Part shown: in pieces, positions 1-9,745 of the stretch
How the letters are laid out: each line of letters starts with the position of its first letter
How positions within the stretch are numbered: the stretch's first letter is position 1
Assembly (NCBI RefSeq): GCF_006386545.1
Contig: NZ_SWAR01000023.1
Span: 101,802-165,801, forward strand
Length of the DNA stretch: 64,000 bases
Source: Methylibium rhizosphaerae
GTDB taxonomy: Bacteria > Pseudomonadota > Gammaproteobacteria > Burkholderiales > Burkholderiaceae_C
Reading direction: 5' to 3'
The notes under the pieces: model-generated
Told to the model about the DNA's origin: nothing
The model's database searches: none
The model's input: only the letters and a program-made list of their open reading frames with translations
Translations under genes and position numbers: made by a program

Positions 1-1
1 C

Positions 2-1006
2 GTCGCCTCCTACCTCGAGAACCGCGACACCGACGTGCTGCTGGCGGCCCTGCCGCTGTCGTTCGACGCCGGCTTCAGCCAGCTGACCACCGCCTTCCAT
101 GCCGGCGCCAGCGTGGTGCTGCTCAACTACCTGCTGCCCAAGGACGTGGTGAAGGCGGCCGCGAAGCATCGCGTCACCGGGCTCACCGCCGTGCCGCCGC
201 TGTGGATCCAGCTCACGCAGGTGTCGTGGCCGGCCGAGGCCGGCGAGCACCTGCGCTACTTCGCCAACACAGGCGGCCGAATGCCCTTCGAAACCCTGAA
301 GAGCCTGCGCACGCTGCTGCCCAAGGCCAGGCCCTACCTCATGTACGGCCTCACCGAGGCCTTCCGCGCCACCTACCTGCCGCCGGAGGAAGTGGACCGC
401 CGGCCCGATTCGATCGGCCGTGCCATTCCCAACAGCGAGATCCTCGTGCTGCGCCCCGACGGCACGCCGTGCGACGCAGGCGAACCCGGTGAGCTGGTGC
501 AGCGTGGCGCACTGGTGGCCCAGGGCTACTGGAACGACCCCGAAAAGACGGCCGAGCGGTTCCGCCCGCTGCCCGGGCGCGAAGGCGGCCTCGTGTTGCC
601 CGAGATCGCCGTGTTCTCCGGCGACACCGTGCGCCGCGACGAGGAAGGGTTCCTCTATTTCATCGGCCGGCGCGACGAGATGATCAAGTCGTCGGGCTAC
701 CGCATCAGCCCCAACGAGGTCGAGGAGGTGCTCTACGCCACGCAGCTGGTGGGCGAGTGCGCAGCCTTCGGCGTGCCCCATGCAACGCTCGGCGAGGCGG
801 TGGTGGTGGTGGTCACCGCTCGCGACGGCGGCGCACTCGACATGGCCCGCCTGAGCGCGCTTTGCCGCGAGAAGCTGCCCGCCTACATGCTGCCCTCGCG
901 CATCGAGGTGCGAGACGGGCCGCTGCCGCGCAATGCCAACGGCAAGATCGATCGCAAGCTGATCTCCACCGAGTTCCGTGAAGCCATGGAAGGCGCGCTC
1001 CAATGA
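2..1006 (+). CDS. acyl-CoA ligase (AMP-forming), exosortase A system-associated, 5'-truncated by window edge
   Basis: The frame is open from base 2 and the true start lies outside the window, so only about the C-terminal 334 residues are present. It is an AMP-forming (ANL superfamily) enzyme, which adenylates a carboxylate and usually transfers it to CoA or a carrier. Visible hallmarks are YGLTEAFRATY (motif after the substrate pocket), the hinge region FSGDTVRRDEEGFLYFIGR, and the catalytic C-terminal lysine in NANGKIDR. Its stop overlaps the start of a PLP decarboxylase (ATGA). That ligase-decarboxylase pair is the one seen in exosortase A/PEP-CTERM exopolysaccharide loci, which is why I assign it there. 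The exact acyl substrate is unknown. Confidence 0.85.
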   Translation, partial: VASYLENRDTDVLLAALPLSFDAGFSQLTTAFHAGASVVLLNYLLPKDVVKAAAKHRVTGLTAVPPLWIQLTQVSWPAEAGEHLRYFANTGGRMPFETLKSLRTLLPKARPYLMYGLTEAFRATYLPPEEVDRRPDSIGRAIPNSEILVLRPDGTPCDAGEPGELVQRGALVAQGYWNDPEKTAERFRPLPGREGGLVLPEIAVFSGDTVRRDEEGFLYFIGRRDEMIKSSGYRISPNEVEEVLYATQLVGECAAFGVPHATLGEAVVVVVTARDGGALDMARLSALCREKLPAYMLPSRIEVRDGPLPRNANGKIDRKLISTEFREAMEGALQ

Positions 1007-2235
1007 GCGCGGCGCCCCGGCATCCTGCGATGGAGCGTTTCCCGGTGGCCGGCGGTGAGCTGACGGTCGGCTCGGTGCCGGTGTCGCTGCTCGCGGCGCG
1101 CGCAGGCCAGACACCGTTCTATGCCTATGACCGGCGCCTGCTGAAAGAGCGTGTCGAGCTGCTGCGCAGCGTGCTGCCGCGCGAGATCAGCCTGCACTAC
1201 GCCATGAAGGCCAACCCGATGCCGGCGGTGGTGGGCTGCATGGCCCAATGGGTCGACGGCCTCGACGTCGCTTCCGGCGCGGAGCTGCGGGTCGCGCTCG
1301 ACGCCGGCATGGACCCGCGCGAGATCAGCTTCGCCGGCCCCGGCAAGTCGGAGGTCGAGCTGGCGCAGGCGGTGGCCTCGGGCATCCTGCTCAACGTCGA
1401 GTCGATGCGTGAGATCCACCTACTGGCCGGCGTGGTGCAGCGCCTGGGCCGCAACGCGCGGGTCGCGGTGCGGGTGAATCCCGACTTCGAGCTCAAGTCA
1501 TCGGGCATGAAGATGGGCGGCGGCCCGAAGCAGTTCGGCATCGATGCCGAGCTGGTGCCGCAGGCCCTGGCCGAGATCGGCCGCCTGGGGCTTGGCTTCG
1601 AGGGCTTCCACATCTTCTCCGGCTCGCAGAACCTCAAGGCCGAAGCCATCTGCGAAGCGCAGACCAAGGCGCTCGCGCTGGCCACCCGCCTGGCCGAAGC
1701 GGCCCCGTCGCCGGTGACCACGCTCAACCTGGGCGGGGGCTTCGGCATCCCGTATTTCCCCGGCGAGAAGCCGCTCGACCTGGAGCCGGTGGGTGCACAC
1801 CTGCAAGGCATCGTCGAGGCGGCGAAGGCGCAGCTGCCGCAGGCCGAGCTGGTCATCGAACTGGGCCGCTTCCTGGTGGGCGAGGCGGGCGTGTACGTCT
1901 GCCGCGTGCTCGACCGGAAGGTGTCGCGCGGCGAGGTCTTCCTCGTTACCGACGGAGGCCTGCACCACCACCTGGCGGCCTCGGGCAACTTCGGCCAGGT
2001 GATCCGCAAGAACTATCCGGTCGACGTGGGCAACCGTGCCGGCTCGGCGCAGCGCGAACTTGCCTCGGTGGTGGGGCCGCTGTGCACGCCGCTCGACCTG
2101 CTGGCTGACCGCATGGACCTGCCGGTGGCCGGGCCGGGCGACCTGGTCGTGGTGTTCCAGTCCGGGGCCTATGGCTACACCGCCAGCCCGCAGCGCTTCC
2201 TGAGCCATCCGGCGCCGGTCGAAGTGCTGGTGTGA
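1003..2235 (+). CDS. pyridoxal-dependent decarboxylase, exosortase A system-associated
   Basis: A 410-residue fold-type III PLP decarboxylase related to diaminopimelate/ornithine decarboxylases. The PLP lysine lies in HYAMKANPMP near residue 69, the glycine-rich phosphate loop is LNLGGGFGIPYFPGE, and the C-terminal active-site segment ends FQSGAYGYTASP. Its start overlaps the ligase stop by four bases, so the two are translationally coupled. In PEP-CTERM/exosortase A loci this pair accompanies EPS biosynthesis genes. The locus appears to end here, because the next genes lie on the opposite strand. A diaminopimelate decarboxylase role is possible from sequence alone, but the neighbour argues for the EPS-associated subfamily. 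Confidence 0.85.
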   Translation: MSAAPRHPAMERFPVAGGELTVGSVPVSLLAARAGQTPFYAYDRRLLKERVELLRSVLPREISLHYAMKANPMPAVVGCMAQWVDGLDVASGAELRVALDAGMDPREISFAGPGKSEVELAQAVASGILLNVESMREIHLLAGVVQRLGRNARVAVRVNPDFELKSSGMKMGGGPKQFGIDAELVPQALAEIGRLGLGFEGFHIFSGSQNLKAEAICEAQTKALALATRLAEAAPSPVTTLNLGGGFGIPYFPGEKPLDLEPVGAHLQGIVEAAKAQLPQAELVIELGRFLVGEAGVYVCRVLDRKVSRGEVFLVTDGGLHHHLAASGNFGQVIRKNYPVDVGNRAGSAQRELASVVGPLCTPLDLLADRMDLPVAGPGDLVVVFQSGAYGYTASPQRFLSHPAPVEVLV

Positions 2236-2276
2236 CCTCGATTCCCCGCCATGAACCGGGCGTCGAGCCCGGCTCG

Positions 2277-3407
2277 TCAGGGTGCGTCGGCGATCTTGTT
2301 GCGCGAAATGATCAGCTCGTCATACCAGGTGTAGGCCACCGGATATGAGGTGCCGGCGCTCTTGCCGGTGTTGTAGGGCACGAGCCAGACCTTGCCGTAG
2401 CGCTGGTTCTCGCCGGCCGTGCCGGCGGTCACGTTGTACGGACCCCACTGGATCACCAGTTCCGAAGGCTTGCCTGCACGCTGCATCCACATGGTGATGT
2501 AGCTGCCCTGGAACTCGTCGCCCACGCGGGTGCCGAGCTTCACGTGGACCTGGAAGGTCATCCATTCGTTGGCCACGTAGCCGAAGCAGTTGCCGAGCGG
2601 CGAGAAGTAGCTGCTCGAGCTTTGCGAATAGAGGCAGTACGGCGCGCCGCGGCCGTTCTGGAGCTTGTAGTCGTACTGGCCGAAGGGCTGGTAGAAGCCG
2701 TCGTAGGCGGGGTGCGAGGCGGAACCCGAGCAGGAGTTGTACATCGCCGGGAAGCCTTCCTGGCGATAGTTGAACATCACGATCTCGAGGTCGGTGCAGG
2801 ACGAGTACGTCTTGCCCGGCACGTCGCCGGTGCCGATGATCACCTGCTTGAAGCCGCCGCCGCCGGCGTACTGGTTGGCGATGAATTCCGGGCTGAAGCG
2901 CTGGCGCCACTGCACGTAGAACTCCTGGCCGCCACTGAACTGGGTGTTCAGGTCAGCCGAGAAGTTGGTGAAGTAGGCGCCCGAGGTGTCGGCACCCGAC
3001 ACGGCCGGAATGGTGAACTTGAGCGAGCTGGCGCCCGATGCCTTGACCGACGTGTCGCGCACGGCACGGGTGTAGTCCGACGTGCCGGAGGGCGGAATGA
3101 TGCCGGCGTTGTAGCCGTAGGCGCCGTTCTGGCCGCCGCTGCCGGTGCTGAAGTCGGCATCGGCGTCGAAGCTCACGCACTTGACCACGCCTGCCTGCGA
3201 GCACCGCGTGGAGAAGTCCTGGGACGGCGAGGGCGCCGGCGTCGGGGTCGGTGAAGGCGTCGGGCTAGGCGGAGCCGGCGTGGGGCTGGGGGTCGGGCCG
3301 CCGGACACCGGCGGAGGCGGTGTGTCGCCATCGCTGCCGCCACAGGCAGCCAGCGACGCCACGGCAACGGTCAGCAGCGCAGCTGCCCACAGGCGGTTTT
3401 TCATCAT
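2277..3407 (-). CDS. secreted lipoprotein with Pro/Thr linker and concanavalin-A-like (possible polysaccharide lyase) domain
   Basis: I start at the double ATG (3407/3404), preceded by a GAAGAG-type ribosome site; an upstream in-frame ATG lacks one. The protein opens with a signal peptide ending in lipobox VASLAAC and then a PTPSPTP-type linker of about 40 residues, so it should be an outer-membrane or surface lipoprotein with an extended stalk. The remaining 290 or so residues are beta-rich, with repeated aromatic patches (FYVQWRQRFSPEF, GGGFKQVIIG, TWYDELIIS) typical of jelly-roll glycan-binding or polysaccharide-lyase-like folds. Several cysteines could form disulfides. It follows the Kelch-like lipoprotein on the same strand with 51 bases between, so they are probably co-transcribed. 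Proximity to EPS genes suggests a glycan target, but no catalytic residues can be named. Confidence 0.7.
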   Translation of the reverse strand: MMKNRLWAAALLTVAVASLAACGGSDGDTPPPPVSGGPTPSPTPAPPSPTPSPTPTPAPSPSQDFSTRCSQAGVVKCVSFDADADFSTGSGGQNGAYGYNAGIIPPSGTSDYTRAVRDTSVKASGASSLKFTIPAVSGADTSGAYFTNFSADLNTQFSGGQEFYVQWRQRFSPEFIANQYAGGGGFKQVIIGTGDVPGKTYSSCTDLEIVMFNYRQEGFPAMYNSCSGSASHPAYDGFYQPFGQYDYKLQNGRGAPYCLYSQSSSSYFSPLGNCFGYVANEWMTFQVHVKLGTRVGDEFQGSYITMWMQRAGKPSELVIQWGPYNVTAGTAGENQRYGKVWLVPYNTGKSAGTSYPVAYTWYDELIISRNKIADAP

Positions 3408-3458
3408 GCTCTTCGTATGAGGCGCGCGGGCCTGCAGGCTCACGCTGGGGCAGGCCGC

Positions 3459-4762
3459 TTACTCGGCAGTCCTCAGGAACCAGAGGTTGCCGTCGTAGGT
3501 CGGGGCATACACCACGCCCTTGAGCTGCGGCACGTACAGGAAGCGGGACCACACGCCGTTGGTGGTGGCCGGTACCGCTCCGCCGCTGCTGGTGGACAGC
3601 TCGTCGACGTAGAAGGTCTGGGCGTTGATGCGATAGATGGTGCTGCCCGAGCCCTGCTTGCGCAGGAGGTAGGCGTCGAGCAAGGGGTCGTACACCATGC
3701 CGTTGCCGTCACCGGAGAGCGCGCTCGCGCCGGGACCCGTCAGCGTGACGGTCTGCGTGGTGTTGGTCGACAGGTTGTAGAAGCCGCGGTCGTTCGCATT
3801 GCCACCGAGCAGCAGGATGCGGTTGCGCTTGGTGTCCATTGCCGAGGCGGCGTACTGGCCGTACACCGCGGCGCTGTTCACCAGCGTCTGCCAGTTGTTG
3901 CTGGCATTGCTCCAGCGCATGACCTTCCAGCTGGCGAACATGTAGAGGTCGCCATTGGCCTTGTTCTCGGTGACGGCCGGGCAGGGGGTCGAACCGAGCT
4001 CGGAGGTTTCGTCCGGGTAAGTGCGGGCCGGATCCCAGTCGTTGGTGCCCAGGTTGAAGCCGTCGACGGTGCCGAGCATGTAGCCGTTGCCCCAGCGCGA
4101 GCCGCCCAGGATCATGACGCGGTTGCGGACCTGGTTGACGGTGGTGCCGTAGCGTCGGCGTAGTGGGTGCCGTTTTCGCGCACCTGGCTGGCGGGCGTGG
4201 CTGCACGCGGCTCCGTCCAACGGGGAACGTCGTCGGTCAGCTTGATGCGGTTGACCTCGTTGCCGGCGTAGTCGGTGTGCCCGCCGTTGGCCGCGGAATA
4301 GATGGAGCCGTCGCGGGTGTCGATCGCGAAGCCGTTCCAGGCGGTCACCTTGGATTGCGGACCGTAGCCCAGCCCGGGGTAGGTCTTGACCAGCATCGGG
4401 GCCGACGCCAGCGCGGAATTCGGGATCTGCTTCCACTCGCCCACGGCCATGCCCTTGCGCCACAGCGGCATCGAGCTCTCGGCAGGCGAAGGCGCCGGCG
4501 TCGGCACCGGGGTCGGTGCGGGCGTGGGGGCAGCCGTTGGAGCGGGAGTCGGCGCCGAGGTCGGCGCGGGCGTCGGTGTGGGCGCCTGCGTCGGGGCGGG
4601 CGTGGGGGTTGGCGCAGGGGTGGGCGTCGGGGCCAGGGTGGGTGTGGGCGTTACGCCGACGGGCGGGGGCGCATCACTGGCGGCATCTGCGCCGCCGCAG
4701 GCCTGCAATGCAGCCACGGCAGCGCTCAGAAGCGTCAAGGTACACAAACGATTCCCTGTCAT
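3459..4762 (-). pseudogene. Kelch/beta-propeller-like lipoprotein gene interrupted by a frameshift
   Basis: Translation starts at ATG 4762 (AGGACA ribosome site), with a signal peptide ending in lipobox AALQAC and a long [11 protein letters not shown] linker. The propeller-like domain then begins ([32 protein letters not shown]). The frame is lost near 4152: after ENGTHYAD the continuation is found only in another frame, beginning [17 protein letters not shown] and running to the stop at 3459. Later blades are well preserved (DTKRNRILLLGGNAND, YLLRKQGSG). The net change is one base missing modulo three; a slightly larger deletion is plausible. Both halves keep normal codon bias, so the lesion is recent, an assembly error, or programmed. 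It shares its lipobox-plus-linker architecture with the next gene downstream. Confidence 0.75.
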
Positions 4763-4962
4763 GTTGTCCTGCCCAACGAATTGGTGGTGGGGCTCTTGGC
4801 CCGGAACGCCGCTTGCCGGCGCGAACGGGCCAGATCATCCCGTGTTCGGAGGGGCTACTTGTAACAGGACCACCCCAATGTCCGGGCGGCAGGTGACAAA
4901 TGGTTGCAACTGCGCGTGGCAATCGCGAGAGTGTGTGAAGCGTTACACGCCAAGGACTTGGC
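4763..4962 (-). promoter_or_regulatory. intergenic leader of the two-lipoprotein unit and 3' flank of galE
   Basis: This 200-base gap must hold the promoter for the lipoprotein genes reading left, and the end of galE transcription. I see a partial inverted repeat around GTGTGTGAAGCGTTACAC (4931-4948) and no convincing sigma-70, sigma-54 or terminator element. No small gene with a ribosome site is apparent. Confidence 0.3.
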
Positions 4963-5988
4963 TCAACCGGCCTGTTCGACGAAGCCGTGCGGGTTCGCCT
5001 CTTGCCAATGCCACGCGTCGGCGCACATCTGCGGCAGCCCCCGGCTGGCCGACCAGCCGAGCAGGCTGCGAGCCCGTGCCGGATCGGCGTAGCAGGCCGC
5101 CACGTCGCCGGGCCGCCGGCCCACGATCTGGTAGGGCACCCGGCGGCCACTGGCCGCTTCGAAGGCCTTCACGACGTCGAGCACGCTGTAGCCCTGGCCA
5201 GTGCCGAGGTTCACCGTGAGCGACTCGCCGCCGGCCAGCAGGTGGCGCAGCGCGGCGACGTGGCCCTCGGCCAGGTCCATGACGTGGATGTAGTCGCGCA
5301 CGCCGGTGCCGTCGGGCGTGTCGTAGTCGCCGCCGAACACCTGCAGGTGGGCGCGCTTGCCGACCGCGACCTGGGTCACGTAGGGCATGAGGTTGTTGGG
5401 CACGCCGCGGGGGTCTTCGCCGATGGTGCCACTCGGGTGGGCCCCCACCGGATTGAAGTACCGAAGGTAAGCCACGCGCCAGGCCGGGTCGTTGCGCTCC
5501 ACCTCGCGCAGCAGCTGCTCGCCCATCAGCTTGGTGGCGCCGTACGGATTGGTAGCGGCCAGCGGCGCGTCTTCGGTGATGGGCAGGCGTTCCGGCTGGC
5601 CGTACACCGTGGCCGAGGAGCTGAACACGAAGCGCGTGGCGCCATGCTCCTTCATCACCTGGGCCACGTTGATGAGTCCCCCGATGTTGTTGCGGAAGTA
5701 CTCGATCGGCTTCTGGGTCGATTCGCCCACCGCCTTGTGCGCCGCGAAATGCACCACTGCGTCGATCGAATGGGCGGCGAAGACGCGCCGCATCGCCGGC
5801 GCATCGCAGACGTCGGCTTCCACGAACACCGGCTCACGCCCGGCCAGTGCAGCCAGGCGCCGCAGCACGAGCGGAGAACTGTTGGCGAAGTTGTCGACGC
5901 CGACCACTTCGTAGCCGGCGGCCTGCAGAGCAAGCCAGGTGTGCGAGCCGATGTAGCCGGTGGCGCCGGTGAGCAGGATGCAGGGCAT
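4963..5988 (-). CDS. galE: UDP-glucose 4-epimerase
   Basis: A 341-residue extended SDR epimerase that interconverts UDP-glucose and UDP-galactose, supplying sugar nucleotides for surface polysaccharides. The NAD-binding motif is TGATGYIGSH at the very N-terminus; the catalytic serine region is FSSSATVYG and the YxxxK pair is NPYGATKLMGE. Further GalE-typical segments are RYFNPVGAHPSG and GTGVRDYIHVMDLA. I choose ATG 5988 (MPCILLTG) because family proteins start right before the Gly motif. An in-frame ATG at 6021 would add eleven residues; neither has a strong ribosome site. It diverges from ubiJ and lies close to the EPS locus. Confidence 0.95.
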   Translation of the reverse strand: MPCILLTGATGYIGSHTWLALQAAGYEVVGVDNFANSSPLVLRRLAALAGREPVFVEADVCDAPAMRRVFAAHSIDAVVHFAAHKAVGESTQKPIEYFRNNIGGLINVAQVMKEHGATRFVFSSSATVYGQPERLPITEDAPLAATNPYGATKLMGEQLLREVERNDPAWRVAYLRYFNPVGAHPSGTIGEDPRGVPNNLMPYVTQVAVGKRAHLQVFGGDYDTPDGTGVRDYIHVMDLAEGHVAALRHLLAGGESLTVNLGTGQGYSVLDVVKAFEAASGRRVPYQIVGRRPGDVAACYADPARARSLLGWSASRGLPQMCADAWHWQEANPHGFVEQAG

Positions 5989-6097
5989 GGAGGGAGTGAT
6001 GGGCAGGGGAGTCGAATTCATTGTGGCAAACAAAGGTGGCGCGACCATGCCCTCCACACGAGGGGTAACAACCTCGGCTCCTACAATCGCGCCCACC

Positions 6098-6595
6098 ATG
6101 CTCGACGACATCACCACCGCGCTGGGCCGTGCCGCCCTCGATCGCCTCACGCTGCTGATCAACCATGTGCTCGACGGCGAGCCGGCCGCCACCCAGCGCC
6201 TGCGCCCGCATGCCGGTCGCTGCATCGAGGTGGTGTGGCAGCAATGGCCGGCGCTCCTGCCGCGTCCGCCCCTGATGGTGTGGATGGTCACCCCGGCGGG
6301 GCTGCTCGAGCGGGTCGACCAGCCCGCCGGCACGGGCCTGAGCGTGGCGCTGCGCTTCGACGAGCTGCCGCGCTGGCTGGCCGCCGCCGCCCATAGCGGC
6401 GAACACCCGCCGATGGAGATCCACGGCGACGCCCAGTTCGCTGCCGACGTGAGCTGGCTGGCCGACAACGTGCGCTGGGACATCGAGGCCGACCTAGCGC
6501 GGGTGATCGGCGACGGGCCTGCCCACCAGATCGCACGCGTCGGCCGAGGGGCTCTCGAAGCGCTGCGGCGCTTCGTGGCCCGGCGCGGCAGTTGA
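6098..6595 (+). CDS. ubiJ: ubiquinone biosynthesis accessory factor UbiJ-like (SCP2 domain)
   Basis: A 165-residue protein with an SCP2-like lipid-binding N-terminal half ([45 protein letters not shown]) and a short helical C-terminus. Its stop overlaps the TTG start of ubiB, the normal partner in ubiEJB clusters. In E. coli UbiJ is an assembly factor of the soluble ubiquinone complex that binds lipid intermediates. Sequence conservation is low, as is usual for this family, so the assignment rests on the SCP2-like pattern and the neighbour. The ubiE methyltransferase that often precedes it is absent; galE lies divergently instead. Confidence 0.8.
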   Translation: MLDDITTALGRAALDRLTLLINHVLDGEPAATQRLRPHAGRCIEVVWQQWPALLPRPPLMVWMVTPAGLLERVDQPAGTGLSVALRFDELPRWLAAAAHSGEHPPMEIHGDAQFAADVSWLADNVRWDIEADLARVIGDGPAHQIARVGRGALEALRRFVARRGS

Positions 6596-8178
6596 AGGGC
6601 CCGGCGGTGGCCCATCTCCTGCGGCTCGTCTACATCGGCTTCATCTTCCTGCGCTACGGCCTGGACCAGCTGGCGCTGCACAGCCTGCGCCAGCCGTGGC
6701 TGCGGGTGCTGGCCCGCCTCGTCACCATCGGCCGCCGGCTCGACGCGCCGCGCGGCGAGCGCCTGCGCCGGGCACTGGAACGGTTGGGCCCCATCTTCGT
6801 GAAGTTCGGCCAGGTGCTGTCGACCCGCCGCGACCTGCTCCCTCCTGACCTCGCCGACGAGCTGGCCAGGCTGCAGGACCGCGTGCCGCCGTTCGAGGGC
6901 GCGCAGGCTGTGCGCATGGTGGAGCTGGCGTTCGGCCTGCCGCTGGCCGAGGTGTTCGAGAGCTTCGACACCGAGCCGGTCGCCAGTGCGTCGATCGCGC
7001 AGGTGCACTTCGCCGTGCTGAAGGACGGCCGCGAGGTGGCGGTGAAGGTGCTGCGGCCCGGCATGCTCAAGATCATCGACAACGACCTGGCGCTGCTGCG
7101 CACCGGCGCCGCCTGGATCGAGCGGGTGTCGGCCGACGCCCGCCGCCTGAAGCCGCGCGAAGTGGTGGCCGAGTTCGACAAGTACCTGCACGACGAGCTC
7201 GACCTGGTGCGCGAGGCTGCCAATGCGACGCAGCTGCGCCGCAACATGGAAGGGCTGCGCCTGGTCATGGTCCCCGAGATGATCTGGGAGCTGTGCACGC
7301 CCAACGTGCTGGTGATGGAGCGCATGAAGGGCGTGCCGATCAGCCAGCGCGCGCGCCTGGAGGCGGCTGGCGTCGACATCCCCAAGCTGGCGCGCGACGG
7401 CGTGACGATCTTCTTCACCCAGGTGTTCCGAGACGGCTTCTTCCATGCCGACATGCACCCGGGCAACATCCAGGTCAGTATCGAGCCGGCCACCTTCGGC
7501 CGCTACATCGCGCTGGACTTCGGGATCATCGGCACGCTCACCGAGTTCGACAAGGAATACCTGGCGCAGAACTTCATCGCCTTCTTCCGGCGCGACTACA
7601 AGCGGGTGGCCGAGCTGCACATCGAAAGCGGCTGGGTGCCGGCGGGCACGAGGGTCGACGAACTCGAAGGCGCGATCCGCGCCTGCTGCGAGCCGCACTT
7701 CGACCGGCCGCTGAAGGACATCTCGCTCGGCCAGGTGCTGCTGAGGCTGTTCCAGACGTCGCGCCGCTTCAACGTCGAGATCCAGCCGCAGCTCGTGCTG
7801 CTGCAGAAGACCTTGCTCAACGTCGAGGGTCTGGGCCGCCAGCTCGACCCGGAGCTCGACCTGTGGAGCACCGCCAAGCCCTTCCTGGAACGCTGGATGC
7901 ACGAGCAGATCGGCTGGCGCGGCCTGGTCGAGCGGCTCAAGAACGAAGCGCCGCGCTACGCCAAGCTGCTGCCCGAGCTGCCCAGGCTGCTGCACGATGC
8001 CCTGCAGGCGCGCGCGCACCCGGTGCCACGGGGCCCCGACCCGCTGCTGGCCGCCTTGCTGCTCGAACAGCGACGCACCAACCGGCTGCTGCGGGCCCTG
8101 GTCTATGGCGGCCTGGGCTTCGTGCTGGGCTTCGCCGCCGTGCAGCTGTGGGGCCGCTTCCCGCTGTGGTGGCTCTGA
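6592..8178 (+). CDS. ubiB: ubiquinone biosynthesis regulatory protein kinase UbiB
   Basis: A 528-residue ABC1/ADCK-type atypical kinase/ATPase needed for aerobic ubiquinone synthesis. Family marks are [20 protein letters not shown] (the KxGQ motif), the alanine-rich ATP loop ASASIAQVH, the lysine in VAVKVLRPG, the catalytic loop [13 protein letters not shown] and the metal-binding LDFGIIG. A C-terminal hydrophobic helix ([20 protein letters not shown]) should anchor it to the inner membrane. The start is the TTG overlapping the ubiJ stop; an alternative GTG lies at 6607. The N-terminal KxGQ extension and the C-terminal anchor are both present, so the protein looks complete. Confidence 0.95.
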   Translation: MKGPAVAHLLRLVYIGFIFLRYGLDQLALHSLRQPWLRVLARLVTIGRRLDAPRGERLRRALERLGPIFVKFGQVLSTRRDLLPPDLADELARLQDRVPPFEGAQAVRMVELAFGLPLAEVFESFDTEPVASASIAQVHFAVLKDGREVAVKVLRPGMLKIIDNDLALLRTGAAWIERVSADARRLKPREVVAEFDKYLHDELDLVREAANATQLRRNMEGLRLVMVPEMIWELCTPNVLVMERMKGVPISQRARLEAAGVDIPKLARDGVTIFFTQVFRDGFFHADMHPGNIQVSIEPATFGRYIALDFGIIGTLTEFDKEYLAQNFIAFFRRDYKRVAELHIESGWVPAGTRVDELEGAIRACCEPHFDRPLKDISLGQVLLRLFQTSRRFNVEIQPQLVLLQKTLLNVEGLGRQLDPELDLWSTAKPFLERWMHEQIGWRGLVERLKNEAPRYAKLLPELPRLLHDALQARAHPVPRGPDPLLAALLLEQRRTNRLLRALVYGGLGFVLGFAAVQLWGRFPLWWL

Positions 8179-8284
8179 CGACAACCAGGGCCGGCCCCGG
8201 TTTTGCTTCGGCCCGATGTCGCGATAATCCCCGGTTACCGTTGGGAAAACGTCGTCCTTTTCTGAGCACCGAGGTCATGTCCGC

Positions 8285-9736
8285 ATGAACACCACCCTGC
8301 TTGTCTTCGTCATCCTCTACCTGGTCGGCACCCTGGCCCTGGGCGTCTGGGCCGGCACCCGCATCAAGAGCACGGCCGACTTCGCGCTGGCCGGGCGCAG
8401 CCTGCCGCTGGTGATGATCATCACCACCACCTTCGCCACCTGGTTCGGCGCCGAAACCGTGATGGGCATCCCGGCCAAGTTCGTGCAGGGCGGGCTCAAT
8501 GCCATCGTCGAAGACCCGTTCGGTGCCGGCACCTGCCTCATCCTGGTGGGCATGTTCTTCGCGGCCAGGCTTTACAAGATGAACCTGCTGACGATCGGCG
8601 ACTTCTATCGCGAGCGTTTCGGCAAGGGCGTCGAGGTGTTCTGCTCGGTGGCCATCATCCTGAGCTACCTGGGGTGGGTGGCGGCGCAGATCACCGCCCT
8701 GGGCCTGGTGTTCAACGTGCTCTCGGCCGGCGAGATCTCCGAAACCACCGGCATGGTCGTGGGCACCATCGCCGTGCTCATCTACGTCGTGGTCGGCGGC
8801 TTCCTCGCGGTGGCCTGGACCGACTTCATCCAGATGATCGTGCTGGTGATCGGCCTGGCGGTGATCGCCATCTTCGCCAGCGACCTGGCCGGCGGCACGG
8901 GCAAGGTGGTCGAGGTGGCCACGTCGGCCAACCTGTTCAAGTTCTTTCCGGAGCCCTCGTTCAACGAGATCATGTTCTTCATCGCGGCGGCCATCACGAT
9001 GATGCTGGGCAGCATCCCGCAGCAGGACGTGTTCCAGCGGGTGATGTCGGCCAAGGACGCCGACACCGCCAGCCGGGGCGCCATGATCGGCGGCTTCGCC
9101 TACATCCTGTTCGCCTTCGTGCCGATGTTCATCGTGTCGGCCGCGGTGGTGGTGATGGGCGACAGCGCGATGGAGCTGGCCAAGAACGACTACCAGAAGC
9201 TGCTGCCCAGCTTCATCATGACCCACATGCCGCTGGTGATGCAGATCCTGTTCTTCGGCGCGCTGCTGTCGGCCATCAAGAGCACGTCGTCCGCCACGCT
9301 GCTGGCACCGTCGACCAGCTTCGTCGAGAACATCCTGCGCAACCTCTATCCGAACATGACCGATCGGCAGCGCCTGCTTTCCATGCGCATCACGATCTTC
9401 CTGTTCTCGGTGATGGTGCTGGTCTACGCCATCGCGATGAAGGGCACGTCGATCTACGACCTGGTGTCGTCGGCCTACCAGGTCACGCTGGTCGGGGCCT
9501 TCGTGCCGCTGGTGATGGGGCTGTACTGGAAGCGCGCCACCACCCAGGGCGCAGTCCTGTCCATCGTGATGGGCATCGTCACCTGGCTGCTGTTCTTCCC
9601 GCAGGTCACCACCTGGGGCGAAAGCTTCCCGGGGCAGCTGGCCGGGCTGATCGCGGCGTTCGCCGGCATGCTGGCCGGCTCGCTGCTGCCGCAGCTGGTG
9701 CCCAACCATCACAACCGGGCGCCGCACCTGGCCTGA
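8285..9736 (+). CDS. sodium:solute symporter family protein
   Basis: A 483-residue membrane protein with about thirteen predicted helices of the SSS (SLC5-like) family, which couple Na+ entry to uptake of small organic solutes. Characteristic stretches are the first-helix region with ADFALAGRSLPL, GWVAAQITALGLVFN, and GFLAVAWTDFIQMIVLVIG (signature near helix 5). The C-terminus is short and there is no fused kinase domain. It stands alone, with a 106-base gap after ubiB and a GC hairpin after its stop. The substrate cannot be told from sequence; proline, pantothenate and carboxylate transporters all share this pattern. Confidence 0.88.
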   Translation: MNTTLLVFVILYLVGTLALGVWAGTRIKSTADFALAGRSLPLVMIITTTFATWFGAETVMGIPAKFVQGGLNAIVEDPFGAGTCLILVGMFFAARLYKMNLLTIGDFYRERFGKGVEVFCSVAIILSYLGWVAAQITALGLVFNVLSAGEISETTGMVVGTIAVLIYVVVGGFLAVAWTDFIQMIVLVIGLAVIAIFASDLAGGTGKVVEVATSANLFKFFPEPSFNEIMFFIAAAITMMLGSIPQQDVFQRVMSAKDADTASRGAMIGGFAYILFAFVPMFIVSAAVVVMGDSAMELAKNDYQKLLPSFIMTHMPLVMQILFFGALLSAIKSTSSATLLAPSTSFVENILRNLYPNMTDRQRLLSMRITIFLFSVMVLVYAIAMKGTSIYDLVSSAYQVTLVGAFVPLVMGLYWKRATTQGAVLSIVMGIVTWLLFFPQVTTWGESFPGQLAGLIAAFAGMLAGSLLPQLVPNHHNRAPHLA

Positions 9737-9745
9737 GCGTCATGG

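Noticed and set aside
4900..4925. Possible sigma-54 promoter (TTGCCACGCGCAGTTGCA) upstream of the lipoprotein genes
   Set aside because: The essential GG at -24 is missing: CC stands where GG should be, ten bases from the GC.
4931..4948. CRP/Vfr-like site GTGTGTGAAGCGTTACAC
   Set aside because: The half-sites do not match TGTGA-N6-TCACA; it is only a weak inverted repeat.
4963..8184. Very long open frame antisense to ubiJ-ubiB and in frame with galE
   Set aside because: Only the galE part has protein-like sequence; the rest is the antisense of conserved ubiB and reflects high third-position GC.
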